From Anastrepha obliqua (Eukaryota > Arthropoda > Insecta > Diptera > Tephritidae), in assembly GCF_027943255.1 (NCBI RefSeq), contig NC_072893.1, positions 56,700,001 to 56,764,000 of the forward strand: a stretch of DNA of 64,000 bases, read 5' to 3'. This document shows positions 11,106-22,600 of the stretch, piece by piece; positions within the stretch are counted from its first letter, which is position 1, and every line of letters begins with the position of its first letter. Under the pieces are notes generated by a model, which ran no database searches, was not told the origin of the DNA, and worked only from the letters and a program-made list of their open reading frames with translations. A program made the position numbers and the translations under genes.

Positions 11106-11279
11106 CCATTTTGTGGTTTGGGGCTCTTCCCCCTTTTCGCCAGAAAGGGTGACTTTTACCAATATTCGAAGTATTGAGCACGGGAATACCTAGGTTTCCG
11201 TGCTTCCTTAGATAAAGTTACGAAGTATTTAAAGAATTAAGCAATGTATGATATTATGTGAAGTATGTGCCATTGGGAG

Positions 11280-11567
11280 CTACAACTTTACTTCATCTTT
11301 CAGGCAGCATACGGATTTCTCTGACGAAAAATTCGAGTTCTTTTGACTTGCTCTATTCATTGAGCCAGTTTTCGATGCTCCTTTAAGGGCTGACTGCATT
11401 GATCGGAACAGATGGCAATCCGAATCTGTACAAGTTGTATTTGATAGAGCGTGATTACCGTAAATATTGATCAAGATACAACGCGTTTGAGCTGCACTTT
11501 TCTTCAAAAGGTTATAATGGAGAATGACACCTTTTTTATTGGGGCGGAAATTTATTCCCATAACCAA
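11280..11567 (-). pseudogene. Mos1-like mariner transposase, internal deletion
   Basis: An open 95-codon frame joins an N-terminal segment (KKSAAQTRCILINIYGNHAL, compare KKTAAESHR in Mos1) directly to a C-terminal one (DSDCHLFRSMQSALKG). Most of the helix-turn-helix region and the first two catalytic aspartates are gone. Mariners often shrink this way through interrupted gap repair. Confidence 0.75.
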
Positions 11568-11689
11568 TACTTTTGAAACTCTTTTTTAGTTTGCACAACA
11601 AAGTGAAAGTTCATTTCACATAAGTGCTGAGTGCTCAGTGTCAGTTTCAGATGACTGTTAGGACAAAATTAAAGATTCATTATTTTAAA

Positions 11690-12130
11690 AGATTTAGATT
11701 AGATAAGATTTTGTATGAGGTTTGCACTCCGACCTCATAGTCTTTCGTGCGCTCTACTCATCACAGTACTTCATCCAGACCTAGTTGCCTTATTAAAATC
11801 AGGACAGAGCGTATGTGCCTTTCTTGTGGCTGCAATTGGCCGAGATATCTCAACCTTAAGTGCGCTCTAGCACTGCATACAAGGAGAAGATGCATTGGAG
11901 TCTCGTGGGACTGGTCGCAGAAACGACAAAAGGCAGTAGACCATATCCCGATCAAGTGCAGATGACTTCGCAGTTTGTAGTGGCCCTTGAGAATGCCCAT
12001 GATCATTATCAGTTCATCCTTCGGGAGGGTTATGAGTCTTTTAAATCTCTTTTGGTTGTACCCTCGCAGTAAGGATTTCGCCTGGCGCAGCCCTATAGTT
12101 TGGTGCCAACAAACCTTTTTTAGCACTAGC
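11690..12130 (-). pseudogene. Non-LTR retrotransposon C-terminal tail with zinc knuckle
   Basis: Reads GLRQAKSLLRGYN, then GILKGHYKLRSHLHLIGI, then a CCHC-type knuckle (CRFCDQSHETPMHLLLVC), ending LGLDEVL. This is the region after RNase H in R1/I/LOA-type elements. The 3' flank has ATCTAATCTAAATC (minus strand), a short tail-like repeat. Only the extreme C-terminus survives. Confidence 0.75.
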
Positions 12131-12174
12131 TCTTCACCCCTCAGCTGCTTCTTGGTGGTATTTTGTTAAGAGAT

Positions 12175-12420
12175 GCACGGTTACTTTCCCGTTAAGGGAA
12201 GAGTGGAACACTAACCCAACATGCCTAAATGATGACTCACAAATGGTGGTATAGGTTCCAAAACTCTCCAAGGAGTAGGAGCAGGAGTAGTGGGGTCTAG
12301 AACACACAAATTCCTAACAATTAGTACAGATACCACGATTTTCTATACGAAGCTCTTTGCCATAATGGAAACAGTGGAAATCATGTCCAAAAGAGGGAAA
12401 GTTTCTCTGCATTGAAGAAA
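12175..12420 (+). pseudogene. Non-LTR RNase H fragment, opposite orientation
   Basis: Reads TFPLREEWNTNPTCLNDDSQ, then after a frame change GSKTLQGVGAGVVGSRTHKF and LFAIMETVEIMSKRGK: the start of an RNase H domain (usual YTDGSK; here the Asp region is damaged). It lies head-to-tail against the minus-strand tail at 11690-12130. Confidence 0.6.
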
Positions 12421-12469
12421 GTATTGCTCAACTGCTTCACCATGCCTTCTAAGACATTCTCCTGGTACT

Positions 12470-13087
12470 CTTTTGCCCCGGTCTTAACCACTCTTTGAAG
12501 AAATTAAGCGATGTAATGCCTTAAAAGACACTCCCCATCACACCATTACGGTGACTGGATGGTGGTCACGCTGAACCCTTGAAACAACATTTTTGACGTT
12601 TTTAGAAGTTTTATCATAGATTTCGTCGTTGTGCTTATTAAAAACTTCTTTAACAGGGAAAATTTTCTCCTCTGTGACAAGAATATTTTCATGGCCGTTG
12701 AGCGCGTGTCACCGAAGAAGTTGCTTGCATCTGTCGAGTCTGATTTTCTTCAAGCTCGTTGACAAAAATTGACCGGTTGAGCGACGGAAAGCTTTCATGT
12801 GGTAACCATCTCTAATTAGTCTTGACATGGATCTGGTCGATACACTTAATTCTCTGGAGATGATTTTCTGCTTCTAAGGGGACTTCTGCGAATTCTATCT
12901 CGAAAGGCTTATCTGGTTGCACTGGTTCAAACCACGTGAGGACGACCACTTTGTTTTCTGTCTGCGATTTTATAAGTTGGGAAACTCGATTGATCGTGCT
13001 GGAAACGAAGATTCTCGAAATATGTAGTTTTTTAAGCAATTCGTAAATCTCACTGCCACTTTTATCACACTTTTGTAATGTAATCAC
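12470..13087 (-). pseudogene. DD37D (maT-like) transposase remnant
   Basis: Starts MITLQKCDKSGSEIYELLKK, then RIFVSSTINR (helix-turn-helix). After frame changes come AFRRSTGQFLSTSLKKIRLD, VTEEKIFPVKEVFNKHNDEI (first-Asp block, usually FTDEKIF, here TEEK) and VQRDHHPVTVMVW. The second and third Asp blocks are missing. Same broad group as the elements at 34172-35158 and 41639-42925, but a separate family. Confidence 0.7.
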
Positions 13088-13344
13088 TGCAATGCGAGTT
13101 TACTTAGCTCTCCACTGCATTGCGGACAAGCGAAATTTGTCACGAAGCTCAGTATAATTTATGAGTAGGCAATGCATACGAACAAAGGCAAAAATAACCG
13201 ATCTCTTTTCTGCGAATTTGTTCTCGCCGGATGCATTGTAAAATTTGTCACAGAATTTATGGCAAGACCAAGTATGTAAAGCTCTAAAAAAACCAATTCA
13301 CAAATATATATAAGCGTATTCTCCATTTATTACAGTCGTAAAGA

Positions 13345-13860
13345 GGTTTTAAAAAGACTTCAAGAGGATTAAAACTTGGTGTGATGATAATTTCTTACCT
13401 CTTAATGCTGGTAAATGGCAGCACTTGTCTTTGAGTAGACGCAAAGTTCCAAAAAAGGTATGAAAAGAAATACCTAGGTTCTTATTTGCATCGAAAATGT
13501 CTTTTTCAAAATATATAGACCTTATGAGTGTCAAGTCTAGATCTAAGCTTGACTTTGTATCAAGGAATTCAAAGGAGTTCCAGGATTTCTCTACGCTAAA
13601 GAATTTGTATTTTTCTCTTGTTATATCAAATTTCGAATATTGCAGCATTATCTGGGATCCATTCTATATGGGTTGCTATTTAGGAATTGGGAAGGTTCAG
13701 AAACGTTTCACTAGATTTGATTTTCATTCATTCCCTTCGTTGGTTTATCTTCGTTATCTGGGTTTTCGGACTCACCGATTGAGTTTACATAGAAATTGGC
13801 TGGTCCAATTTTGGGGTGGAAAACAATTCATTACTTGTAAACCTATGTAATACACATGAT
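13345..13860 (+). pseudogene. Jockey-like reverse transcriptase fragment (palm end and thumb)
   Basis: Reads CDDNFLPLNAGKWQHLSLSR (about 13378), then a 117-codon open frame from 13497 with KYIDLMSVKSRSKLDFVSRN, SLVISNFEYCSIIWDPFY and KVQKRFTRF. This is the region just after the catalytic FADD box, which is lost. The right edge fades out by about 13990. Confidence 0.78.
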
Positions 13861-14449
13861 TTTGATGGCACCTCAACTAAGTGGCTGTTGCAAAATTAGT
13901 TAACTGCTTCTTAGGTATGTAGTGAAAGAGTACTTCTGCTGAATCTGAAATCCCTACACTAGTTGTTCCAATTTTCCCGCTTGGTAATTTCATCTAACTG
14001 TGTACATACTTATGCACACCAATTTATATGAAACCGAGCAGCATTTTATTCAGCCGTATGCCAGTCTAAAATATTCACTGCAAGCCAACAGCCTGTCGTG
14101 CACGCGATTCGAGTATCTGCCTTAGCACTAAAAGTGTCAAAAATATTGGCACATAATTTTGAAATTGTCATTCAATACGATGCGTCCTTTATTGCTTAGG
14201 CGTTTCAGACTTCAACATGCTATAAATAAAATACGCAGACCTACGATATGTAAGAATGTGATATACATATATAGATTACTTTTAGGTATTAACCATAGTG
14301 GAATTATGCAGGTGCAGTAATAAGAGCAGTACGAAAAGTTTGACAATGCGTTATTGGGAGTGTGTGCTTCTTAAACAGATTTTCTAAACCGGGTGAAGGG
14401 CGGAAACTAGAAATTATTACCCTTTTTGACTATTAAAGGCACACTTACT
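13861..14449. other. Unassigned DNA
   Basis: The first 130 bp may be decayed 3' retrotransposon sequence. I see nothing else. Confidence 0.35.
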
Positions 14450-14640
14450 TGGGGTGGTTGGGTTTCGGCTGAGGCCCTCCTCCTATTTGTCGTGTCCGTC
14501 TTGATGTTTCCGCAAAGAGAGGGTGGTACCTACAGTTTTATGCTGTCTGAGAAGGAAAGATGGTTTTTATGCGAAGCCTTTTAATGGCAGAAATACACTA
14601 GGAATTTTACCATTGCCTGTCGCTATTGAAAAAAAAAGTT
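14450..14640 (-). mobile_element. SINE copy 2, body only
   Basis: Shares blocks such as CCTCCTCCTATTTGTCG and ACCTACAGTTTTATG with the copies at 346-645 and 28880-29165. The tRNA-like head is missing. Confidence 0.65.
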
Positions 14641-14693
14641 TCTATAATTTATCGCGTACCACGTCCGTCAAGATGACAAGACGAAGCAGTTTA

Positions 14694-14712
14694 GGTTAGG
14701 TTAGGTTGTAGC
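14694..14712 (+). repeat. Short (TTAGG)n-like tract
   Basis: Three units of TTAGGT. A matching tract forms the 3' end of the non-LTR element at 17823 (GGTTAGGTTAGGTT), so it is probably a retrotransposon tail and not telomeric. Confidence 0.5.
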
Positions 14713-14786
14713 GGTTGTTCTCTATGGCACATTGTCCGCATTGATCTTGAAAATCGCTTCTACTGCGAATGCACTTTGCCACTTAA

Positions 14787-15527
14787 GGGGGGAGCTAGCT
14801 TTAGAGGCTTCAAAAAATATATTTTTTTTTGCATAAATGTCTTCCCAAACTATCCAAGAATGCGTCCTCAAAATTTCAGAAGCAAATTCAGAATATTTTC
14901 TGAATTACAGAAGAAATTGTAAGCAAGCGTCAAGCAGGTATACGAGCGGCCGGATCGCTCGAAGTGCGATTTCTCGGGTTTTTATTTTTACGATGTTTCC
15001 TAATTGGCGGGAAAGATAGGGAAAAAGTTAAAAGTCCTATCGAAACGAGATAACATTGATTGTATTCGGAATTAAATTATCTTCTAGTTGAACCTAAAAA
15101 ACTTAAAGAAAGTTATGATTAACCCACGTTTTAAACAATCTAAAGTGAATTTGTTTTTCGAAAAAAAATGATTTTTTTTGGTTTAATTAGCGAAAAATTG
15201 TTGAATTTCTAACTTTTTGTTTAATTTTTTTGGTTTAACTAGAAGCTATACTGTACTAAAATAAAAATTTTTTTGGATTTTCGGTTTCAGATGAAAATTG
15301 CGACCTGCATCTATCCCGCCGCACGACACGTGCACACTCGAGACGCCTCGGCAAAATGCTTGTACCAGGCATATTATGACATATATTTTAATGAAAAAAT
15401 TTGAGAAGACTGCTGAAATATATAACAATAAAACCTGAAAGTTTCGTTTCAATCGAATATTTCTTTCCTGCCCAAAAAAATCCACGAAAAAATCGATTTT
15501 TTGAAGCCTCTAAAGCAGGCTCCCCCC
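14787..15527. mobile_element. TTAA-flanked MITE, copy 1 (piggyBac-like ends)
   Basis: 741 bp flanked by TTAA at 14783-14786 and 15528-15531. Inverted ends of about 37 bp: GGGGGGAGCTAGCTTTAGAG on the left and the inverse of GGGGGGAGCCTGCTTTAGAG on the right, each continuing into GCTTCAAAAAAT. The TTAA duplication and G-rich start suggest mobilisation by a piggyBac-type transposase (inference). No coding capacity. Confidence 0.85.
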
Positions 15528-15644
15528 TTAATAATCCGCACGAATAATGAAGCTTAGACGGTCTTCTAACCGAACATAAGCTCAGCGGTCAAGGAGAAGC
15601 ATTAAATGTGAAATATAATTCTGCCACATACACCCTGTATTCTT

Positions 15645-15745
15645 TGTTAAATTGTTTAATCGATACTTTACGATATATCGATCACGGCAGCCATATACCT
15701 AGAAAATAATGCGTTTCTTTTCCCGCGAATTAATATTTTAATTAA
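15645..15745. repeat. Dispersed repeat, copy 1 (pair with 25140-25235)
   Basis: About 95 bp shared with 25140-25235: both contain ATATCGATCAC, a GCCATRTACC block and GAAAATAATG followed by TTTCTTTT. The family is unknown. Confidence 0.6.
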
Positions 15746-15914
15746 ATTACTTACAACTAATATTCTGTAATATTTTTATTATCGAAGGGATGACTGCTAG
15801 AAATAAGCTCTCTCTAGTGAGTGAAATTCTAGTTCAACTCATTTAAAACTTTCATGTCGCCAATGTATTGATACCAAAAAGTATTAATGACTTTTTCAAT
15901 TACTTCGTCTTTTC

Positions 15915-15935
15915 AAAAAAAAAAAAAAAAAAAAA
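15915..15935 (+). repeat. Poly(A) tract
   Basis: A run of about 20 A. Could be the tail of an old retroposition, but no upstream element is visible. Confidence 0.5.
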
Positions 15936-16270
15936 CCACTCCGTCCAATCGAAAATAAATGATGCTGCACGTTATATGATATTTATGTGTCTGAGAGAAA
16001 AAAAAAATTATGAATACAAGCTGATTAGTAGCAACAGGCCAAATCGGAAGACAGGAAAAGGATATGTCACTTAAGTTCGCTTAAAGTTTTCAATTAGTTG
16101 TGCCAGCAAAGCATCAATGGCATTAATGATTCTACATACACGAGAGCACTGGTGCTCGCAAAGTAAGACGACTGGGCCAACACAGCGGCGATGTGATTTT
16201 ATGGGCTTCATGCATAAGCGAGTATCACTTAATAGGCGCAATATAAAAAGTAAGAAGGCTTTATATATTT

Positions 16271-16605
16271 GTGTGTGTGTGTGTTTTATAACTTAGTAGC
16301 CTATAATGGCGAACAGGGACTGATCAAGTAGCATCAATGTGTGTTGTTGGCATTGAAGCACTGCGAGGTTGAGTGTTGGTATTTGGTTTTGGTTTCACTT
16401 TATGCCAATCACGTTTGTGCGGCAGTGAATGGAGGCCATTGGCCAAAGTGCATATTAGCCGCAAATTGCTCATGTGTGGCTCAGAAACACACACACACAC
16501 ACATCTAAATAAATTTACGTATAATACCCATTCGCATGTGCTATCGCTTCGACTTTGGCCATGAATACTCGTATGTGTGTGCACATACATACATACATAC
16601 ATACA
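16271..16605. repeat. Microsatellite cluster
   Basis: (GT)7 at 16271-16284, (AC)n at 16487-16502 and (CATA)n at 16582-16605, within 335 bp. The rest of 15936-17187 shows no gene. Confidence 0.8.
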
Positions 16606-17239
16606 AGTATATGTGTTTGATAAAAATGTGTTTATATATTATATGAGCACTTAAGCGTGGAGAATATGAGCTGCAAATGACTGCGCTAAAAACCGCATTA
16701 TGTTCATGAAAAAAGAGTGAAATCAAAATGAAGTTAAATACAGACATCAGTGTTGGCAATAAGAGTAAGTGTACTTAAACATACTTACGTATGACAAACA
16801 CATGAATATATTTAGCAGAACAACTGACATGAGTACACTCCGTTTTTGATTGGAGCTGAAAACATGCGTATACTGGAATTTTGTTGAAGTAATGCGTGGT
16901 GATAATTGCGTACGCATTATGAAAAATAAAAATTAATTTAAGAATGACATGCCTTCTTACGGAAGATGACTAATGCAACATGTAAAATAAACTGAGTGAT
17001 ATGTTTAGTATACCACATTTTTATTAAGACAGTTTGTCAAAAATTTCAAGCTTAAGCTACGCATGCAGCTTTCAAGAAAGTGTTCAAGAAAAAAATTACT
17101 GTTATGTCACGCATCAAAACCTGGTATGAAAAAGCCAAGTGCTTTTAAGTTATAAGAATAGTCAAGCAGTTAATAAAGATAATACTAGGTTGTCCAATAG
17201 GTTTTGCGGTTGGGTAAAAAAAAAAAAACACAATTTTAT

Positions 17240-17810
17240 GGGTTGGAAATACACTTTATTATTCAGTACAGTCTCCCTGAACATCAATACACTTGTTTTA
17301 ACGAGATTCCAATTCCATCCCTGAAGTGCGAATCTGGAAGGGCTGCAAAATACACTTCCACAGCTGTTATGAACTCATCATTTGATGGAAAACGCTTTTC
17401 ACGCATGAATCTTTTTTAGGTCTGGAAACAAATGGAAGCCGCTAGTGGGCAAATCTGGTGGATGCGGTGGATGCTGTAAGAATTTGAACTTTAATTCCTG
17501 GATACGGTGCATTGTATTGATTGAAAATATTTTTTTCTTTGCCAAACTAAGTCTTTTTGCACGAATTTTTTCACTCAGCTGGTCTTAAATGTTAAAATAA
17601 TATTCAAAATTTATTATTTTATCAGTTGGAAAGTAATTCACAAAGAAATTTCCCTTCCCATTCCAAAATATTGATGCTAACACCTTCATGGCCGATTTCT
17701 GGGCACGAACTCATTTCTGCATAGATTCCCTTCGCTTTTAAACCTTCCAAAAATAAAAATTCAATCCCTGCATGATACGAGATATTTTCCAGTGTAGAAA
17801 ATACTGTGAA
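17240..17810 (-). pseudogene. Mariner transposase, catalytic residues lost
   Basis: Begins near 17770 with GIEFLFLEGLKAKGIYAEM (helix-turn-helix start), then jumps by deletion to SAMKVLASIFWNGKGNFF, DQLSEKIRAKRLSLAKKK and FNQYNAP. The family has HQDNAP there, so the second catalytic Asp is Tyr. Further on HPPHPPDLPTSGFHLF has Gly where the third Asp (SDFHLF) should be. The tail VEVYFAALPDSHFRDGI is intact. It has stops and frameshifts and was inactive well before the retrotransposon landed in it. Confidence 0.8.
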
Positions 17811-17822
17811 ACATCGATACTA

Positions 17823-19037
17823 GGTTAGGTTAGGTTATGGTGGTAGTCGGTCTGCACGAGCAACTCACATAGACCTTACAGGTCCAATGTGATACCACTG
17901 TGCTACACGGGAACCTCATTTATCTTCCTTGGTGGAACCATTTTGTCGCTCTTATGAAACGTAGTATTGACCCCAACCCACGCCAGACAGTTCTGTAAAA
18001 GAATTAAAAAAGTATTTACCTAGACAGTCTGCTCTGATTTTAGCTAAGGCTGGACAATTGCAAAGGAAGTGCTCGACTGTTTCTTCCTCTTCCTCATCTC
18101 TGCAACTTCTGCAATATTCATGGGAGAAACCTCCTAGTCTTGAGGAATGCCTGCCAAATAGCCAGTGACCGGTTAAACAAGCCACGACCTTCGAGATATT
18201 GTCTCTTGAGAGACTAAGCAATTCCTTTGTTCTTTTCTTGTTTATTTGCGGCCATAGTAGCCTAGATATTAGGCACATATCTTCATTTCTCCATGACCTA
18301 TTGGCCTCTTGGATAATGTTGTTTTTTACTATTAATTTACTCGTGGCGAATGGTACTTTTATCACTGAGCAGTTGAAGAGCAGTACCTTTTCTGGCTAGC
18401 CCATCAGCTTTACAGTTTCCCTCAATATCTTTATGTCCCGGAACCCAAATAAGGCTGACCATGAATACATCACTAAATCATTTAGAGCTGCCCGGTATTC
18501 CTGTGCAACCTTTGATCTTAGTAAAGCCGCATTCGTTGACTTAATGACCGCTTGGCTATCCGAGAATATATTTATAGTCGGTTTTTACGACATGCATATT
18601 TAGGTATGTAGCCACTTATTTTATGGCTAGAACGCCTGCCTGATAGACGCTGAAGTATTCTGTTAGTCGAACGGATAGTTCCAGTCCTAATTCCTTCGAG
18701 AAAACTCCATAGCGAACCTTATCGTCTAGCTTGGAATCATCTGTATAAAAGTTTAATTCCCCCCTTCTCCATGGCCTTGGTGTCTGCCACTCCCTTCTTG
18801 ACGGTATACTCGTCTTGAAGAGCCTTTCAAAGGTGAGTCTAGGGATAGAGTAGTCTATTTCTTGTGTGTGACTATTCAGAGAGTGCAAAATAGAAGCGTG
18901 GCCAAACCACCGGTCTTTCCATAGCGCCATACTTTTGAGTCTGAGCGTCGAGGCGGCGACCACGTGTTTCCCTACCAGATTTAGGGCAGGTAAATTGATT
19001 AGCACTTCCAGCGCTTTGTTTGGGGTAGTCCTTAAGG
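17823..19037 (-). mobile_element. 5'-truncated non-LTR retrotransposon with 13-bp target duplication
   Basis: Flanked on both sides by AACATCGATACTA (17810-17822 and 19038-19050), a target-site duplication typical of target-primed reverse transcription. On the minus strand the 3' end is AACCTAACCTAACC. Coding, with breaks: ELNFYTDDSKLDDKVRYGVF (RNase H, near 18740), WVPGHKDIEGNCKADGLARK (near 18440), and the C-terminal frame 18365-17952 with LLSLSRDNISKVVACLTGHW and knuckle CRSCRDEEEEETVEHFLC. No reverse transcriptase palm is present. R1/LOA/I-type by domain order (inference). Confidence 0.87.
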
Positions 19038-19193
19038 AACATCGATACTAAATAGGTTGCAAAGAATCAATTGACAGATAATACATTTATATGAAAAGTT
19101 TGGCAACATAACAAAAAAAACGTTAGCAACGCCCTCTCTTATCGAACTGCAAAACTTATTGAACAACCTAGTACATTGTGCCTTAAATAAGTA

Positions 19194-19841
19194 TTGCTCA
19201 AGGACTTATTGACAAGTTTTCACAATTGATTTGCTTCTTATTTAATTTTAATTTTTTCTTTCATAAAAATATTTTTAATCCTCCTACAAAAATCGTATAT
19301 ATATTTGTATAAATCCATGTAAATCTAAAAACAATTCAACAAACTTTCATCAACATTTCCGACTGTTTATTCAGAGTTTTTTGAAAACTTTTAGGTATGC
19401 AGTTTTATAGCACATTTAATTTTGGTATAATAAAGTGCAAATTTGAAGTAGCTCAAAAATCACGTTGAATTTTAACAAGTTGGTTTTTTGACGGTTGGCT
19501 ATTTTCTTCCATGAAACAAAAATGTCGAGCATTCGTTATACTCATATGACGAAAATGCACAAGACTGCCAGCAAAACAAAAAAAAATGTCAAAGACTAAA
19601 AGTCATTTTTGAGCCAATTGAGCTCGCACTTTATTTTACGATACTTAATACTACAATAAAATTCTGATTGCTAAGTTAGAAATTCTTATGAAAATTTGTT
19701 AAATTTTTTTTAATTTGCACAAAAGTTGGAACTCGTATTTATATGGTTTTTGTAGGAAAATGGGCTATATTTTCATACAAAAACATTACTAAAGTATAAA
19801 ACAGATAAGCTGTCAAAACTTGTCAATAAGACTCTGAGCTA
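19194..19841. mobile_element. Non-coding TIR element
   Basis: About 648 bp with inverted ends TTGCTCAAGGACTTATTGAC and the inverse of TAGCTCAGAGTCTTATTGAC, both leading into AAGTTTT. TA on both sides. Its middle (19394-19460) carries TTTTGGTATAATAAAGTGCA, which is shared with the palindromic repeats at 27245, 29215 and 53990. Confidence 0.65.
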
Positions 19842-19949
19842 TAGTTGTTGAATGTTCCGTACACAGGGGCATATATATGTACATACACATATCTACACAC
19901 AAACTTAAATACAAGTGACCGCCACGGGTTGGATTGAGAGATGGCCTAC

Positions 19950-20205
19950 CTGGGATAATCGCAAATGGAAACATCTATAATTCTGCTGGAGTCTGAACCT
20001 GCTGTAGCCGAAGGATATTTTTTCTTCTTCTTTAGCGTGACAATTCCGGATGAACCACTGCTTTCGCAAATAACAGTCCAAAAGCCACACCAGTTTTGCA
20101 CATTCATCTCTTTGAGGTCGTCAATAACTGCATCTACCCATCTGTTCTTTGATCTGCTCTTAGTTCGCTTGCCACACTTTTGTTTCGTGAGGGCTCGTCC
20201 GTGTA
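19950..20205 (-). pseudogene. RTE-like retrotransposon, extreme C-terminal remnant
   Basis: Reads KRTKSRSKNRWVDAVIDDLK then EMNVQNWCGFW, the C-terminal RGRP..RW..DV segment of RTE-like elements. Too decayed to place in a family. Confidence 0.5.
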
Positions 20206-20483
20206 TTTTATGATGTTTTGCTCTTGAATGAGGTGCTCAAGCTCAGAGTTGTATGTAATACAATTTTTTCCACTTTTAATGTTGCTATTTGTCCGAATTA
20301 TCCTTATATAAAACTAACATGAAGACTGAAGATATATACTATTTGGGCTAACCGCTGTTTTCACGGAGCACTGGGCATTCTTCTCCTGCTGCAAGTCATT
20401 GACTGAAATTTCAATTGGATGCTCCATATCGAAAAAAAGATGTACGTGTTCCAGTATTTTTTTTTTTTTTGTTTGGAAAATAT
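20206..20483. other. Unassigned DNA
   Basis: No recognisable feature. Confidence 0.35.
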
Positions 20484-21480
20484 CTTCTTCTTCTTCTTAA
20501 AATACGCGATAACCGCTTACGCGATTTTGCCCGAGTTTAACAAAGCGCGCCAGTCGTTTCTTTCTCATGCTAACCGGCGCCAATTGGACACACCAAGTGA
20601 AGCCAAGTCCTTCTCCACCTGATCTTTCCAACACAGAGGAGGCCTTCTTCTTCGTCTACTACCACCAGCTGGCACCTCATCGAATACTTTCAAAGCCGGA
20701 GCGTTTGTAACCATTCGTAAAGCCCATACAGCTCATCGTTCCACCGCCTGCGATATTCGCCGTTGCCAACGTGCAAACGTCCAAAAATCTTCCGCAGAAT
20801 CTTTCTCTCAAACACTTCAAGCGCCGCCTCATCGGATGTTGTCATCGTCCACGCTTCTGCGCCATACGTTAGGACGGGCATGATGAGAGCCTTGTAGAGT
20901 GTTAGTTTTGTTCGTCGAGAGAGGACTTTACTACTCAGTTGCCTACTTAGTCCAAAGTAGCACTTGTTGGCAAGAGAGATTCTACGTTGGATTTCAAGGC
21001 TGACATTGTTATCGGTGTTAATGCTGGTTCCTAAGTATACGAAGTCCTTTACAACCTCGAAACTATAACTGTCAACAGTGACGTGGGTGCCGATACGCGA
21101 GTGCGGCGACTGTTTGTTTGAAGACAGGGTTAAGTCCTCGTTCACCACTAGACCGCTTTTCTTCTTTATCCAGTTTGGAGAAGGCAGAACTAACAGCGCG
21201 GTTGTTAAGGCCGATGATGTCAATATCATCGGCATACGCCAACAATTGTACGCTCTTATAAAATATTGTGCCTGAGCGATTAAGTTCTGCGGGTCGCACG
21301 ATCCTCTCCAACATCAGCTTAAAGAAGTTACACACGTCCCACGCTGTCAGAGCTGCTGGTGTTGAGCAATGTCATCTTGCATAGCCGTATTATTTTTGTG
21401 GGGATACCAAATTCAGACATCGCGGCATACAGATAACTCCTTTTCGTACTGTCGAATGCAGCTTTAAAGTCGACGAAAAA
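20484..21480 (-). pseudogene. RTE-like reverse transcriptase, copy A, 5'-truncated
   Basis: From 21480: VDFKAAFDSTKRSYLYAAMS, then after a deletion QLLAYADDIDIIGLNNRAVS (catalytic YADD at about 21215-21240), FEVVKDFVYLGTSINTDNN, KCYFGLSRQLSSKVLSRRTK, MPVLTYGAEAWTM and ERKILRKIFGRLHVGNG. The 3' end terminates in (TTC)n on the plus strand (about 20484-20500). A stretch between YGLYEWLQTLRL and the tail is missing compared with copy B. Copies B, C and D are the same family. Confidence 0.88.
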
Positions 21481-21746
21481 AGAATTATAGTAAAAAAATT
21501 CTAAGAATTTTATTTTATTAATCAAATGCACAACCATAAGTTATTTTACAGTATTTGAGCTGTTTGTACTGTTGGGGAAAAAAGAAGATTTCAAATCGAT
21601 TTTTAATAATTGTTCCCACAACGCAGCGACTTTCATTTACAATTATTGTATTCTGTAAAATATCTTGTTTTCTGTTTTTAATAATTTAGTAGTCCTCTGG
21701 AGAAAAAACAAATAAGTTTCAAGCCCGAAACTTCATTACTGAGGAG

Positions 21747-21963
21747 TCGCAAAATTAATCACCCTATCAGAAGATTTATAATTTTGGCAAATGGCCTGGC
21801 ACGTCAATCACATTTGACGCCTGTGAACTATGCAGCTGCAGTATACAAATAGACAAGCAATGGAGCGCGTAAAGGCGAAAATAATGCTTTCCATCACTCA
21901 AAATCATTTTCTATTTTTTTTCTATATTTTACATTAGTAAAAATTGATGATTAATTATGCGCC
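21747..21963 (+). mobile_element. MITE family 1, copy 4
   Basis: Left end CGCAAAATTAATCACCCTAT, right end the inverse (GATTAATTATGCGCC). Internal CAGCTGCAGT and CAAGCAATGGAGCGCG blocks match the other copies. One of the two fullest copies. Confidence 0.8.
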
Positions 21964-22375
21964 AACTTGTATTACAATTACTAACTACATTTTTCAAACT
22001 CATACAACTGACTACTAATAAAAAAAATGCAGGCGTTTTGAGAGCCGCTAGGTTCAGGAGTGAAAATTCAAACTACTAAATGATAGTAAATTATTCGTTT
22101 AATTGTCAGAGCATTTTTATATAAAAATGTTATGATAAAAAAAAAAAAAATACCAGTCTAACGGTTAGACGCGATAGAAGTGAAACTTTCCGTAAAAATA
22201 ACTGAGAGAGAATGAGCCGAAAGCAGCATTAGGAGCGGGATAATTATAGGTTCATTATAATATTGCTATAAAGTTCATATTTTATTTTCTTCATTTTATT
22301 ATTATTCATCCTCAATGTTTTGAATTTCAACAAATGATACGAGTGGCTTATGATAGCTAAAATACGCTTGGTCTA

Positions 22376-22600
22376 AGCAAGTATTTGGTAGTGTAGTATA
22401 GGTATACATAATGCCTTCTCGCTCACCGTGGCTCCGTAATACGCAGACGCGCACACATACGTACTAGCAAACATACAAACGTACATACGTATGACGCTTG
22501 AACTAAACACCAAAGCAAGTAATAGGCAGTGTAGTATACATACTACAATACTCACTATACTAGCGTGGCTCAGCAATACGCAGCCACACACATCCACGTA
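22376..22600. repeat. Diverged direct duplication
   Basis: Two units about 137 bp apart, each starting AAGCAAGTA and containing AGTGTAGTATA and GTGGCTC..AATACGCAG. An old local duplication. Confidence 0.55.

Larger units (their letters stand above)
17188..19168 (-). mobile_element. Degenerate mariner split by a non-LTR retrotransposon
   Basis: Left end GGTTGTCCAATAGGTTTTGC; the right end is the inverse of GGTTGTTCAATAAGTTTTGC. TA at 17186-17187 and 19169-19170. The retrotransposon at 17823-19037 lies inside. Without it the mariner is about 750 bp, so it was already deleted internally. Confidence 0.87.

Noticed and set aside
14694..14712. TTAGG repeats as telomeric sequence
   Set aside because: Only three units; the same word ends a LINE at 17823, and flies lack TTAGG telomeres.
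16487..16605. A CRISPR-like or satellite array
   Set aside because: Simple dinucleotide and tetranucleotide repeats without spacers.
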